Source: Methanomassiliicoccaceae archaeon UBA537
GTDB taxonomy: Archaea > Thermoplasmatota > Thermoplasmata > Methanomassiliicoccales > Methanomethylophilaceae
Assembly: GCA_002504495.1 (NCBI GenBank)
Contig: DATC01000006.1
Coordinates: 24,458 to 52,161, forward strand
Length of the DNA: 27,704 nucleotides
Direction of reading: 5' to 3'
The position numbers were made by a program, and so were the translations under genes. This document shows, in pieces, positions 13,583 through 21,857 of this stretch (positions are counted from its first letter, which is position 1; each line of letters opens with the position of its first letter). A model generated the notes under the pieces. The model was not told where the DNA came from. It searched no databases and saw nothing but the letters and a program-made list of their open reading frames with translations.

Positions 13583-16500
13583 CGGAAACGAAAGGACCTG
13601 CATGCAGCGAGGAGATGACGCGTTATTTCGCGCATCTCAACGCATTGAAGGACGAATGCTATTCCATTGCGGAAAAAGCCCGCGAGAAAGGATTCGATCC
13701 GTCCACGGAGGTCGAGGTCCCCCAGGCCGAGGATCTTGCATCACGTGTGGAGAAGCTCCTATCGGATTACCAGGTAGACGGAGTCGCCGAGGACATCCGC
13801 AGATTGACTGCAGAGTACGGGAACCGTGAACTCGTAGCATTGATGATCGCAAGAGAGGTCGCCCGGAGACCTGCGGAGAGCACCGAGAAGGCATTGGACA
13901 GAGCAATCAGAGTAGGGCTGGCAGTGCTAACAGAAGGGATATTGGTCGCTCCGCTAGAAGGTATCGCTGACACGAAGATAGGAAGGAACTCCGACGGATC
14001 CACTTTCGTCGATCTGCTGCTTGCAGGACCCATCCGTGCGGCAGGAGGAACGGCCCAGGCCATGAGCGTTCTGATCGCCGATGTGGCCAGAACTGAACTG
14101 GGCATCGGGAAATACATCCCTACTGAAGGAGAGATCGCCAGATTCGACGAGGAGATTCCGCTCTACAAGCAGTGCCAGCACATACAGTACACTCCTACAT
14201 CGGAGGAGATCGACCTCATAGTCAGGAACTGCCCTGTCATGGTGGACGGCGAAGGAACCGAGCAGATGGAGATCTCCGGTTTCAGGGACCTGCCCAGAAT
14301 CGAGACGAACAGAGTCCGCGGAGGCGCGTGCCTCGTCATCGCCGAAGGGATGTGTCAGAAAGCTGCCAAGCTGAAGAAGCATGTGGATAAGCTGAAGATC
14401 CCTGGATGGGAATTTATAGGAAAGTTCCTGGATGCCCACAAGTCCGAGAAGAAGGAGGCTGATCCTGCCGCTCCGAAGAGGGTAGAGCCGAAGGAGAAGT
14501 ACCTCATGGACATCGTCGCAGGACGTCCAATATTCGGCCACCCCTGCAAAGTCGGAGGATTCAGGCTCCGCTACGGTAGAGCGAGGACCTCCGGACTGGC
14601 ATCCTTGGCATACAGCATCCCGTCCATGTACATCATGGACGAATTCATGGCGATAGGGACCCAATTGAAGATAGAGAGACCTGGAAAAGCCAGCGTCGTC
14701 ACCCCGTGCGACTCCATAGAAGGACCCACCGTCCTTCTGAAGAACGGCGATCTGGTCTATGTAGGGACTAAGGAAAAAGCGCTGGAAATCCGCAAGGATG
14801 TATCCGAGATAGTGGACAACGGTGAGATACTGGTACCGTTCGGGGAATTCTGCGAGAACAACCACACCCTGGTTCCTTGCGGATACCCCATAGAATGGCA
14901 CGAACTGGAGCTCAGGGAGAAAGGCGTGCTTCCTGACGATTGGAAGGATCCGACGTACGAAAGGGCGAAGCAGATGTCTTCGGAACTAGGTGTCCCTCTC
15001 CATCCCAAATTCAATCTGTTCTGGTCCGACTACCCCCTTGATCGGATCAAGGCTCTGAGGGATCATATCATATCTACCGGATCTTTCGACGGAGAGCATC
15101 TATCGGTGATGAACGAACCTGTATCCAAGCGCATGCTTGAAGATCTCTGTGCGCTCCATATCGTAAGAAACGGACGCATCATTATCGACAGCCTCTATTC
15201 CGAACCTATGCTCGACTGCCTGGGACTCGGGACGAAGGAGGGATCCATCGTCGCCATGAAGGAGCTGGAAGGCGACAGCACTTTGGATGCGATCAGCAAG
15301 GCCGCCGGCTACGAGGTGCGTGCGCGTGCCATGACCCGCATCGGCACCAGGATGGGACGTCCGGAGAAGGCGAAGGAAAGATCCATGACTCCTGCCGTTC
15401 AAGCCCTGTTCCCGGTCGGAAAGGAGCTGGATTCGGGGAAGGAGATCGTATCCGCCATCAAGGCCGCATCATCATCCCAGGCGAGCCGCAGAGCTGGGAA
15501 GACGGTCATATCCGTGGAGGTGGGAAACAGGGTATGCCCTGTATGCAAGAAGGTCACTTTCAGGAACTGGTGCAGAGAATGCAACGCACATACATCATAC
15601 GTCCCCGTGAAGAATGAAAGAGGAGGCATGGGGCCCGCATCCATCGAAATCCCGTTGGAGGATGAATTCAAGGCCGCCTTGGAAACCGTCGGTGAGAGAT
15701 ACGGGGAACTCAAATGCCTCGATTCCCTCATATCGCGCACCAAGACCTGCGAAGCTCTTGAAAAAGGCATACTCCGTAAGAAGAACGGCGTCGACTGCTT
15801 CAAAGACGGAACCATAAGATATGATATGACCGACATACCTCTAACACACTTCAAGCCCAGGGAGATAGGTCTCACCATAGAGAAAGCACACGAACTCGGT
15901 TACACACACGATTGGAACGGGGATCCTCTGACCGATCCCGAACAGATCGTCGAGCTCAAAGTTCAAGACATCGTGCCTGCCAAAGATTGCGGAGACTATC
16001 TTGTCAAGGTCGCTACGTTCATCGATGATGAACTGGAGAAATTCTACAAGCTTCCGAGATACTACAATGTCAGGAACAGATCAGACCTGATCGGACACGT
16101 CACGTTCGGGCTGGCACCGCATACATCCGGAGGAATACTTTGCAGAATCATCGGCTATGCCGACGTCCGCGGTTGCTATGGACATCCGTTCTATCATGCT
16201 GCTAAGAGAAGGAACTGCGACGGAGACGAGGATTGCGTCATGCTCGCGCTGGATGGACTGCTGAACTTCTCGAGAACATTCCTGCCGGACAGACGCGGAG
16301 GGCTCATGGATGCTCCGCTAGTTCTGACCACCAGACTCGATCCGAATGAGATAGACAAGGAGGCCCACAACGTGGACTGCTTGAGACATTATCCCATCGA
16401 GCTCTACAGAGCCGCGATGGAGATGAAGGAACCCAAGGAGATCGAGAAGATCATGGATCTCATAGCGGGACGGATTGGGACACCTGATCAATATGAGAAC

Positions 16501-16983
16501 ACAGGGTTCACCCATGACACGTACGACATCTCCGAAGGGCCGAAATATTCCGCGTACACCACACTGGAGACCATGATGGACAAGATGGACGGTCAACTGG
16601 GTCTGGGAAAGAAGATACGTGCTGTCGATGAACAGGATGTCGCCAAAAGGGTCCTGAACAAGCATTTCCTGCCGGACATGATAGGTAATCTCAGAAGCTT
16701 CTCGACGCAGACGGTCAGATGCACCAAATGCGGAGAGAAATACAGACGCATGCCCTTGGCAGGCAAATGCCTGAAATGCGGCAATGCATTGACCCTTACC
16801 GTTCACGAAGCATCCGTCAAGAAATATCTGGCCGTATCCAAATGGATAGGCGAGAAATACGGTCTCGACGACTATACGAAGGAACGTGTGGAGATCCTCG
16901 AAATGTCGATGGACTCGGTGTTCAACAGCGATAAGGTCAAGAAGTGCAAGCTCACGGACTTCCTGCGATCGCAGACGAGGTGA
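13579..16983 (+). CDS. polC: DNA polymerase D (Pol II) large subunit DP2
   Basis: A 1134-residue catalytic subunit of the replicative D-family polymerase, found only in archaea. Landmarks are the N-terminal region beginning MTETKGPACSEEMTRYFAHL, GPIRAAGGTAQAMSVL near residue 150, a zinc site CPVCKKVTFRNWCREC near residue 653, the catalytic NCDGDEDCVMLALDGLLNFS near residue 878 with its conserved aspartates, and a second zinc site, CTKCGEKY with CLKCGN, near residue 1047. The length is normal and no intein interrupts the NCDGDED site, a common insertion point. It starts within the NOG1 stop (ATGA). The small subunit DP1 is not in the window. The last 666 bp are opposed by the open frame of the convergent zinc-ribbon gene. 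Confidence 0.97.
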   Translation: MTETKGPACSEEMTRYFAHLNALKDECYSIAEKAREKGFDPSTEVEVPQAEDLASRVEKLLSDYQVDGVAEDIRRLTAEYGNRELVALMIAREVARRPAESTEKALDRAIRVGLAVLTEGILVAPLEGIADTKIGRNSDGSTFVDLLLAGPIRAAGGTAQAMSVLIADVARTELGIGKYIPTEGEIARFDEEIPLYKQCQHIQYTPTSEEIDLIVRNCPVMVDGEGTEQMEISGFRDLPRIETNRVRGGACLVIAEGMCQKAAKLKKHVDKLKIPGWEFIGKFLDAHKSEKKEADPAAPKRVEPKEKYLMDIVAGRPIFGHPCKVGGFRLRYGRARTSGLASLAYSIPSMYIMDEFMAIGTQLKIERPGKASVVTPCDSIEGPTVLLKNGDLVYVGTKEKALEIRKDVSEIVDNGEILVPFGEFCENNHTLVPCGYPIEWHELELREKGVLPDDWKDPTYERAKQMSSELGVPLHPKFNLFWSDYPLDRIKALRDHIISTGSFDGEHLSVMNEPVSKRMLEDLCALHIVRNGRIIIDSLYSEPMLDCLGLGTKEGSIVAMKELEGDSTLDAISKAAGYEVRARAMTRIGTRMGRPEKAKERSMTPAVQALFPVGKELDSGKEIVSAIKAASSSQASRRAGKTVISVEVGNRVCPVCKKVTFRNWCRECNAHTSYVPVKNERGGMGPASIEIPLEDEFKAALETVGERYGELKCLDSLISRTKTCEALEKGILRKKNGVDCFKDGTIRYDMTDIPLTHFKPREIGLTIEKAHELGYTHDWNGDPLTDPEQIVELKVQDIVPAKDCGDYLVKVATFIDDELEKFYKLPRYYNVRNRSDLIGHVTFGLAPHTSGGILCRIIGYADVRGCYGHPFYHAAKRRNCDGDEDCVMLALDGLLNFSRTFLPDRRGGLMDAPLVLTTRLDPNEIDKEAHNVDCLRHYPIELYRAAMEMKEPKEIEKIMDLIAGRIGTPDQYENTGFTHDTYDISEGPKYSAYTTLETMMDKMDGQLGLGKKIRAVDEQDVAKRVLNKHFLPDMIGNLRSFSTQTVRCTKCGEKYRRMPLAGKCLKCGNALTLTVHEASVKKYLAVSKWIGEKYGLDDYTKERVEILEMSMDSVFNSDKVKKCKLTDFLRSQTR

Positions 16984-17838
16984 GAAGTAGGACCTTTTGA
17001 AAGCATCCAGCTGAATATCGAGGCCCTTCTTGAACAGCTTCGACGCGAGCCTTCCTGCGTTCGCCATCGACATCTGGATCTGCATAGTGGCTATCTGGAA
17101 CGCTATATTGGAATACGGAAGATTCGCTTTGGAAGACCAATAATCCGCGAGTTCGTCCATTCTTTCATCCCCCGCCTCCTCTATGGCTTTCGACATGAAT
17201 GTCTGCATGAGTTCCATGAAGGACATGATGGGCGCTATAGCGTCAGCTGATTCTGGATCGGATGAGATGATAGCGCCGACGTTCGAACGAGCGCTGGTGA
17301 ACATCTCGGAGAGATCTCTGAGATCCGGGAATACATCGAAACCGGTCAACAGCAGATTCATCTGAGAGAACGCCAACACCAAAGCGACAGGACTCGAGGG
17401 CACGGAGGGGATCTGCGATACAGCCCTCATCATATCTGCCAGGATATCTTCATCGAGCTCCATGGCCAAATCGGAAAGACCTGCGAATGACAGATTCTTC
17501 CCAGACTCGGCCGCGGACGCGATGCATGATGAGATCTCGGATATCATAAGATCGTATTCATCGGCGGAAGGCTGCCCGGCCCTCCTGACATGGGACGTGA
17601 ACTGTGCGATTGCTTCAGGAAAATTGCCGGCACGGAGATCGTCGATTCCGGATTCCAAAGTACCATCGTCGGGAACGGGTATGGCCTGCTCTCTTCTGGG
17701 CGATGACATACCCAATGCAGCGCCGACGGCCGAGGTCTTCGATGCTCCGGCATCCTTCGAATAATAGGCCCCGCATCTGGTGCAGAATTCATCCGTGTCA
17801 TCCGATGTGGAACTGCCGCATTTTGGGCATATCTTCAT
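16318..17838 (-). CDS. Zinc-ribbon protein of unknown function, with frame running antisense into polC
   Basis: From ATG 17838 the product begins MKICPKCGSSTSDDTDEFCTRCGAYY, a double CxxC zinc ribbon typical of archaeal envelope or regulatory proteins. It is followed by a Ser/Pro linker (to about residue 65) and a mostly helical region to about residue 285, ending near LFKKGLDIQLDAFK. There is no membrane helix. Codon-in-phase with polC, the frame then stays open for a further 666 bp antisense to it, and closes only at TAG 16318-16320. The family-like part probably ends near 16984; the remaining roughly 220 residues have no domain character. In an organism that may decode TAG, even that stop is uncertain. 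The frame also extends upstream, but ATG 17838 fits the TATA box. Confidence 0.72.
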   Translation of the reverse strand: MKICPKCGSSTSDDTDEFCTRCGAYYSKDAGASKTSAVGAALGMSSPRREQAIPVPDDGTLESGIDDLRAGNFPEAIAQFTSHVRRAGQPSADEYDLMISEISSCIASAAESGKNLSFAGLSDLAMELDEDILADMMRAVSQIPSVPSSPVALVLAFSQMNLLLTGFDVFPDLRDLSEMFTSARSNVGAIISSDPESADAIAPIMSFMELMQTFMSKAIEEAGDERMDELADYWSSKANLPYSNIAFQIATMQIQMSMANAGRLASKLFKKGLDIQLDAFKRSYFSPRLRSQEVRELALLDLIAVEHRVHRHFEDLHTFLRIVVETVFLAYPFGYGQIFLDGCFVNGKGQCIAAFQAFACQGHASVFLSAFGASDRLRREASEITYHVRQEMLVQDPFGDILFIDSTYLLSQTQLTVHLVHHGLQCGVRGIFRPFGDVVRVMGEPCVLILIRCPNPSRYEIHDLLDLLGFLHLHRGSVELDGIMSQAVHVVGLLVYLIRIESGGQN

Positions 17839-17858
17839 AGGATGCACCATGCCAGAAC

Positions 17859-17868
17859 TATATAAATC
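17859..17868 (-). promoter_or_regulatory. TATA box of the zinc-ribbon gene
   Basis: On the minus strand ATTTATATA is centred about 25 nt before ATG 17838. Just upstream, between this box and the end of rpoD, lie GGGTCGACCC and a second CGACCCGTGG copy (about 17875-17900), which form short repeats. Confidence 0.6.
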
Positions 17869-17902
17869 GTTTAAGGGTCGACCCGTAGGCCGACCCGTGG
17901 TT

Positions 17903-18730
17903 TCAAAGTGCCTCAATCTGAGCTTTCAGATCGAGGAATTCGGAAGCGAGTATCTTCTCTGCTTTGGCAAGAGCCGCCTCAGCAGAGATGGATCCATCGG
18001 TCTCGAAGGAGAAGGAGAAGTTCCGGCCATCATATTCGACGGAGTATCTCACATCATCGGTGGTCTGATCCGCATGTGCGAGAACATCTCTGGCATGAGC
18101 GGAATCCAACAGAGACAGCCTGTTGCCGTCGAGCCGATAGTACTTCTCAGGAACATCCGCGACCAGGCGCTCGAGGAAGGCATGATCGCCCTCTTCGAGA
18201 ACGATGGTCGGGATGTAGGAGTACCCGACGCCGTTGCATACTTGCCACTTCACATGCTTGGAAGCGGTCCCCATGACAGCCGTCGCGAAGATCATCACAG
18301 CCTGATCGTCGGTCAATTCGACGATCGGAATGAACTCATCGCAGACCTTCATGTTCGGATCCCCGAGAGGCATCAGATCGCCGGAGTACACGACACCTGG
18401 ACCGTGCTTGTTCAAGCTGTACATGAACTTGCATCCGGGACAGCCTTCTCCTCCGCAGGAGCATTCGTCCTGGAAGACGAATGTATCCAATGTGGGTATA
18501 GGCACCATTCCGAGTCTGTGAGCGATGATCTCATCGAACAGGGGCGTAGCACTCTCGTAGTCCTTGTCGTCCTCCATGATAGGCCCGAGATGGAACTCCA
18601 CCTTGTCGATGGCCATCTTGGGTATATCGTTGAGAAGCGTCCTGCGAAGCGCATTCGCCATGGCAGGAGAGGAATCGCGCAGGATGAACCTGGCCTTCCT
18701 CTCCTCCATATCGAGAACCTCAATCTCCAT
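17903..18730 (-). CDS. rpoD: DNA-directed RNA polymerase subunit D (Rpo3)
   Basis: A 275-residue homologue of bacterial alpha and eukaryotic RPB3/RPAC1, part of the D-L assembly platform. The alpha-like dimerisation motif SPAMANALRRTLLNDIPKMA is near residues 21-40. The inserted domain carries CSCGGEGCPGC (about residues 90-100), the four-cysteine ferredoxin-like site that holds an Fe-S cluster in some archaeal Rpo3 proteins. It starts 12 nt after the S11 stop, behind a GGAGG Shine-Dalgarno element, as the last gene of the ribosomal operon. Confidence 0.97.
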   Translation of the reverse strand: MEIEVLDMEERKARFILRDSSPAMANALRRTLLNDIPKMAIDKVEFHLGPIMEDDKDYESATPLFDEIIAHRLGMVPIPTLDTFVFQDECSCGGEGCPGCKFMYSLNKHGPGVVYSGDLMPLGDPNMKVCDEFIPIVELTDDQAVMIFATAVMGTASKHVKWQVCNGVGYSYIPTIVLEEGDHAFLERLVADVPEKYYRLDGNRLSLLDSAHARDVLAHADQTTDDVRYSVEYDGRNFSFSFETDGSISAEAALAKAEKILASEFLDLKAQIEAL

Positions 18731-18742
18731 GAGAGATCCTCC

Positions 18743-19129
18743 TCAGACCCTGCGTCCCCTGCGTCCGCCCTTCTTCTTGGTACCGTCGTGCGGTATAGGT
18801 GTAACATCCTCGATGCGACCGATCCTCAATCCAGCCCTGGTAAGCGCACGGATTGCGGCCTGGGCTCCGGGACCGGGAGACGCGGACTTGTTTCCACCGG
18901 GTGCTCTGACCCTGACGTGAATGCCGACGAATTCCTTCTCCTTGGCGGCCTCGGCGACCTTCTCCGCAGCCTTCTGAGCGGCGTAGGGCGAAGACTCGTC
19001 CTTGGCCTGCTTGACGACCATTCCTCCGGTGGCCTTGGTGATAGTCTCGGCACCGGTGATATCGGTGAGGGTGATCATGACGTTGTTGTAGCTGGCGTAG
19101 ATGTTGGCGATTCCCCATTTGGCTGTCAT
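18743..19129 (-). CDS. rps11: 30S ribosomal protein S11
   Basis: A 128-residue archaeal S11 of the platform of the small subunit. It shows WGIANIYASYNNVMITLTDI, the GGMVVKQAKDESSPYAA region, GIHVRVRAPGGNKSASPGPG and the basic tail KKKGGRRGRRV. The start codon overlaps the S4 stop by one base (TGATG), which implies translational coupling. Confidence 0.97.
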   Translation of the reverse strand: MTAKWGIANIYASYNNVMITLTDITGAETITKATGGMVVKQAKDESSPYAAQKAAEKVAEAAKEKEFVGIHVRVRAPGGNKSASPGPGAQAAIRALTRAGLRIGRIEDVTPIPHDGTKKKGGRRGRRV

Positions 19130-19776
19130 CAGTTAACACCATCCTCTGCAGTGATGCCTGCCTCTTCCGCATCAGCCTTGGCGGCCGCAGCATCGGCAGC
19201 TTCCTTTTCGGCAGCTACCTTCGCCTTGGCGGCGAGTCCGGCGGCGGCCTGCTCTGCTGAAACCCTCATGGGGTGCATCTCGTCAGTGTACGGGGAGGCA
19301 GGGTTGAACTCGACCGTGGATTCCTCGGCTCTGGAGACGATGTATCCGGGAACAGTGACCCTGTGGCCGTTCATGAAGATGTGACCGTGGGCGATCATCT
19401 GGCGAGCCTGGTTGATGGTGCTCGCGAGACCCTTCTCGAAGACGATGGTCTGAAGCCTGCGGGAGAGGACATCCTCGTCTTTGAGGGACAGGATATCGTT
19501 GAGGTTGGATCCGATAGGAAGGAATCCGAGCCTGCCGCACTTGTTGAGCAGCGCCTCGGCCTCGATCTGAGCCTGCTTGTCTCCGGATCTGAGACGAGCC
19601 TGAAGGTCCCTGGACTGCTTCCTCAGGTTCCTGAGGACGGTCTCGGCCTTCCAGACCTCGGTCTTGTTCTTCAGTCCGAAAGCGCGAACGACCTCGAGTT
19701 CGGCCTTGATCCTCTCGCCCTGCCAAGGGTGGGAAGGCGTGTCGTAAGTCTTGCGTGAAAATTTAGGATCTCCCAT
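19129..19776 (-). CDS. rps4: 30S ribosomal protein S4
   Basis: A 215-residue archaeal S4, an early 16S rRNA binder. It begins MGDPKFSRKTYDTPSHPW, typical of archaeal and eukaryotic (uS4) proteins, and carries the S4 RNA-binding module from about residue 105 (LQTIVFEKGLASTINQARQM, then GHIFMNGHRVTVPGYIV). The last 45 residues are a low-complexity Ala/Glu/Lys tail (AAAKADAEEAGITAEDG) beyond the usual end. ATG 19776 is chosen over GTG 19785 because GAGGTG precedes it and MGDPKF is the family N-terminus. Confidence 0.97.
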   Translation of the reverse strand: MGDPKFSRKTYDTPSHPWQGERIKAELEVVRAFGLKNKTEVWKAETVLRNLRKQSRDLQARLRSGDKQAQIEAEALLNKCGRLGFLPIGSNLNDILSLKDEDVLSRRLQTIVFEKGLASTINQARQMIAHGHIFMNGHRVTVPGYIVSRAEESTVEFNPASPYTDEMHPMRVSAEQAAAGLAAKAKVAAEKEAADAAAAKADAEEAGITAEDGVN

Positions 19777-19786
19777 TCGAAACACC

Positions 19787-20260
19787 TCAGCTCTTCTTGG
19801 TGACTCCGAGAGTCAGTCCGTGTCTGCCGTTCGAGCGTGTCCTCTGTCCCCTGACCTTGTGGCGGCCCTCGTGACGGACTCCGCGGTAGCAGCGGATCAT
19901 CTTCATCCTGTTGATGTCATCCTTCTGGATGATATCGAGATCGTTGCCGAGAAGATGCATATCGGCTCCGGACTCGTAATCGTTCTGCCTGTTGATGGCC
20001 CAGGTGGGAGCGTACTCGACGTAGCTCTTGACGAGATTCTCGATCTCCGCGACCTTCTCGTCAGAGAGGGATCCCATCTTGGCGTGGGGGTCGACATCGG
20101 CCTTCTTGGCCACGATCTGGGCGACCCTCTTTCCAACGCCTTTGATGCTCTGAAGACCGACAACGGTCTTTTTCTGTCCGTCGATATCGGTGTTGACGAT
20201 ACGGACGATGAAGTTGAAGTTCTCGTCCACACCGGACTTCTGTTCTTTCTTCTTTGCCAT
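19787..20260 (-). CDS. rps13: 30S ribosomal protein S13
   Basis: A 157-residue archaeal S13, found in the head of the small subunit near the subunit bridge. It shows FIVRIVNTDIDGQKKTV, the helix-hairpin-helix SIKGVGKRVAQIVA, and the basic C-terminus CYRGVRHEGRHKVRGQRTRS. ATG 20260 is preceded by GGAGG at 9 nt, and the frame is open further upstream. It is the first gene of the S13-S4-S11-Rpo3 operon, whose order is conserved in archaea. The leader upstream is structured. Confidence 0.97.
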   Translation of the reverse strand: MAKKKEQKSGVDENFNFIVRIVNTDIDGQKKTVVGLQSIKGVGKRVAQIVAKKADVDPHAKMGSLSDEKVAEIENLVKSYVEYAPTWAINRQNDYESGADMHLLGNDLDIIQKDDINRMKMIRCYRGVRHEGRHKVRGQRTRSNGRHGLTLGVTKKS

Positions 20261-20375
20261 TTCTGGTAGCCTCCGTAAATGAATCCGCAAGCGGATATGC
20301 TCAAGCACCGGTTCCTAGGGAAGGTGCTCTCAGTGTTCCCTCTCATCACTGAAAAGGGGGTCCTGAGTTTACGCG
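20261..20375 (-). promoter_or_regulatory. Structured 5' leader of the S13 operon
   Basis: Between the predicted transcription start (about 20375) and ATG 20260 there are three consecutive stem-loops: TCAGTG/CACTGA (20330-20352, 11-nt loop); AGCACC/GGTGCT, continued by TTCC/GGAA across a two-base bulge (20304-20328); and ATCCGC/GCGGAT (20283-20296). The Shine-Dalgarno GGAGG (20270-20274) follows. A role in feedback by a ribosomal protein is possible but not shown. Confidence 0.5.
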
Positions 20376-20396
20376 GGTGAACCCATAATATTATCC

Positions 20397-20405
20397 TTAA
20401 TAAAC
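20397..20405 (-). promoter_or_regulatory. TATA box of the S13 operon
   Basis: On the minus strand GTTTATTAA is followed by GGATAATATTATG. Using the 26-nt rule, transcription would start near 20375, giving a leader of about 115 nt. That is unusual beside the leaderless genes elsewhere in the window. Confidence 0.55.
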
Positions 20406-20409
20406 CTGA

Positions 20410-20920
20410 CTCAGCACCGAGATGTCGAGAGCTGGACGCACATTTCACTAGAATGCAACTATCGATATGATATGCCTGAACCTCAATAACAGGGAGAGGA
20501 CTCTACAACCGACTTCCCAATCATATCCGATGCCATGATCGCCTAATCCATAGGGATCCAAGACCGCAAATCTACCGAGTATGGAATGATGAAGAGTGCT
20601 GGAGGCCGTCTGCTTCATCGGATTACCGGCATCATTCGGATCTGTTCCAATTTTCATCTTATTTTCTTGATTCGACGGCGTGTTCCAGCTACCGCGTCTG
20701 TCCCCGCGTCAGCGGCATTCACACCTTACCTGGCTCCGCCGGGTTCGCAGCGGAGCGTTCCGATGCTCCTCATTTCTCACAGTCATCCTATCCGATGACG
20801 GGGGGTGATCCCCCTATTTTCTGATCTGAGGGGCATCGCCCCGAACCTGACCTTCAGAAACCGGCTCGTGGAGCCTTCTTCCCAAACGCCTTCCCGATCC
20901 GATCCAGGAGCATAATCGAA
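20410..20920. other. Gene-free stretch with a cluster of GC-rich hairpins
   Basis: No convincing coding frame is present. Three hairpins lie at the right: GCTCCGC-N10-GCGGAGC (20733-20756), GGGGG-TGAT-CCCCC followed by TATTTT (20801-20820, terminator-like on the plus strand), and GGGGC-ATC-GCCCC (20830-20842). The left part (20410-20720) shows nothing I can name. The stretch separates the ribosomal operon from the accessory patch and may hold its left boundary. Confidence 0.45.
20801..20820 (+). terminator. GC hairpin with T-tract
   Basis: GGGGG-TGAT-CCCCC followed by TATTTT, with no upstream plus-strand gene that I can support. It could insulate the accessory genes, or be the end of an unrecognised transcript. 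Confidence 0.45.
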
Positions 20921-21304
20921 ATGACAACCGCAGCAGAAGCCAAGACCGAGAAGAAAGACGTCATCGGCACCATACAGCAGTCCCTCGGAACCCCTCAGGA
21001 GAAGCACTTCGCCAAGAAGGAGCCTCTTCTCAAGTGCACCGTCGGCCAGATCACCTCCAACCTCAGCCTCGCCCAGTACTACGACGACGCATCCCAGTCC
21101 TACCGCGATCCGGAGCCCGCGTACTCGTTCTACTTCATGGAGCGCGTCCGCGACCAGTCCGGAGCCATCCTATCCATCCAACCGGGACGAGCGCCCTCGG
21201 GACCATTCGCTCCTTTGACACTCACAGGGCCCGCGGCCCGTGGGGGCCCGCCTCCGTCGCGTCGTGCGGTGCGGATCAGAGTTCTTGCCGCGTTTCTTCG
21301 GTGA
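20921..21304 (+). pseudogene. Truncated unknown gene; first about 85 codons coding-like
   Basis: ATG 20921 has CAGGAG about 11 nt upstream. The first 85 or so residues (MTTAAEAKTEKKDVIGTIQQ..., then YDDASQSYRDPEPAYSFYFMERVRD) use strongly C-ending codons like a well-expressed gene. After LSIQPGRAPSG the frame turns into Pro/Gly/Arg-rich sequence across a GGGCCCGCGGCCC tract (about 21228-21260) and ends in TGA without domain character. I read this as the 5' part of a gene whose 3' part was lost or replaced during rearrangement. The original family is not recognised. Confidence 0.5.
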
Positions 21305-21410
21305 CGGTTGGAATGGATTTCATCAGCCACGACGCGCCCTTCCGCTCGAAGATCTTCTTCGGGGACGTGCGCTCCGCCGCGCGGCGCACGGTCTTCAACC
21401 CTGGATGCAT
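21276..21410 (-). CDS. Possible 44-codon ORF or gene fragment
   Basis: On the minus strand MHPGLKTVRRAAERTSPKKI...TRQEL has a balanced, charged composition and GC-ending codons, unlike the Arg/Pro-rich frames around it. It lies wholly inside the disrupted stretch between the truncated 20921 gene and the gene at 21459. It could be a small gene or the 3' end of a lost one. Low confidence. Confidence 0.25.
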   Translation of the reverse strand: MHPGLKTVRRAAERTSPKKIFERKGASWLMKSIPTVTEETRQEL

Positions 21411-21458
21411 GCTACCTATGAGCAAGCGCGGCATCTCTCTCCGCGGGGGCCTCCGACC

Positions 21459-21857
21459 ATGGAGCCCCTGTCCGTCCGCCTCCTCGACTTCATCAGGAAG
21501 AACCCCGGAGCCTTCGGGGACCGCGTCATAGCCGAGGTCCTGGACTTCAGGACCGAGAAGGCGTCCGACGCGGAGAGGATCCTGCAGGTCCTCGAGAACA
21601 CCGGCAGGATCTACGCCTGCGAGATCTACGATCCGGAGAGGAGGGGATTCGTCTCCTTCTACTACCCGTTCGACGCCGTCCCGACCTTCGCCTCGCCCTC
21701 CGCAGAGAAGGAGGCCCTCCGATGTCCGTCCCGACCATTCTGGAGAACCGTTTATCATCCCTTCGCGATTCCGTCACTCATAACGCGAAGGGAGGTGAGA
21801 AAGGAATGGGAAGCGAATGGGAGGAGCTCGAGAAGCTGTCCAAGGACGAGCTCATAA
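21459..21857 (+). CDS. Small putative DNA-binding protein, 3' end uncertain
   Basis: ATG 21459 opens MEPLSVRLLDFIRKNPGAFG. Residues 1-75 look like a winged helix: helices from PLSVRLLDFIRKN and DAERILQVLENTGRI, then a strand-rich end ERRGFVSFYYPF. From about residue 88 the frame loses this character (CPSRPFWRTVYHPFAIP...) and overlaps the start region of the next gene in another frame, closing at TAA 21855. The true C-terminus may have been lost in the same rearrangement. Another possible start for the following gene, ATG 21722, lies inside it behind AAGGAGG. Confidence 0.55.
   Translation: MEPLSVRLLDFIRKNPGAFGDRVIAEVLDFRTEKASDAERILQVLENTGRIYACEIYDPERRGFVSFYYPFDAVPTFASPSAEKEALRCPSRPFWRTVYHPFAIPSLITRREVRKEWEANGRSSRSCPRTSS

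Noticed and set aside
13954..14901. 315-codon open frame antisense to polC
   Set aside because: Shadow of a conserved polymerase gene, with no start signal or motif.
16200..16240. Possible intein at the NCDGDED site of DP2
   Set aside because: The site is continuous and the protein has normal length.
17780..19384. 534-codon open frame antisense to Rpo3, S11 and S4
   Set aside because: It crosses three conserved genes and is explained by their codon bias.
20680..20760. Possible extra tRNA around GGGTTCGCAGC
   Set aside because: The T-arm-like string lies inside a GCTCCGC/GCGGAGC hairpin loop, with no acceptor or anticodon arm.
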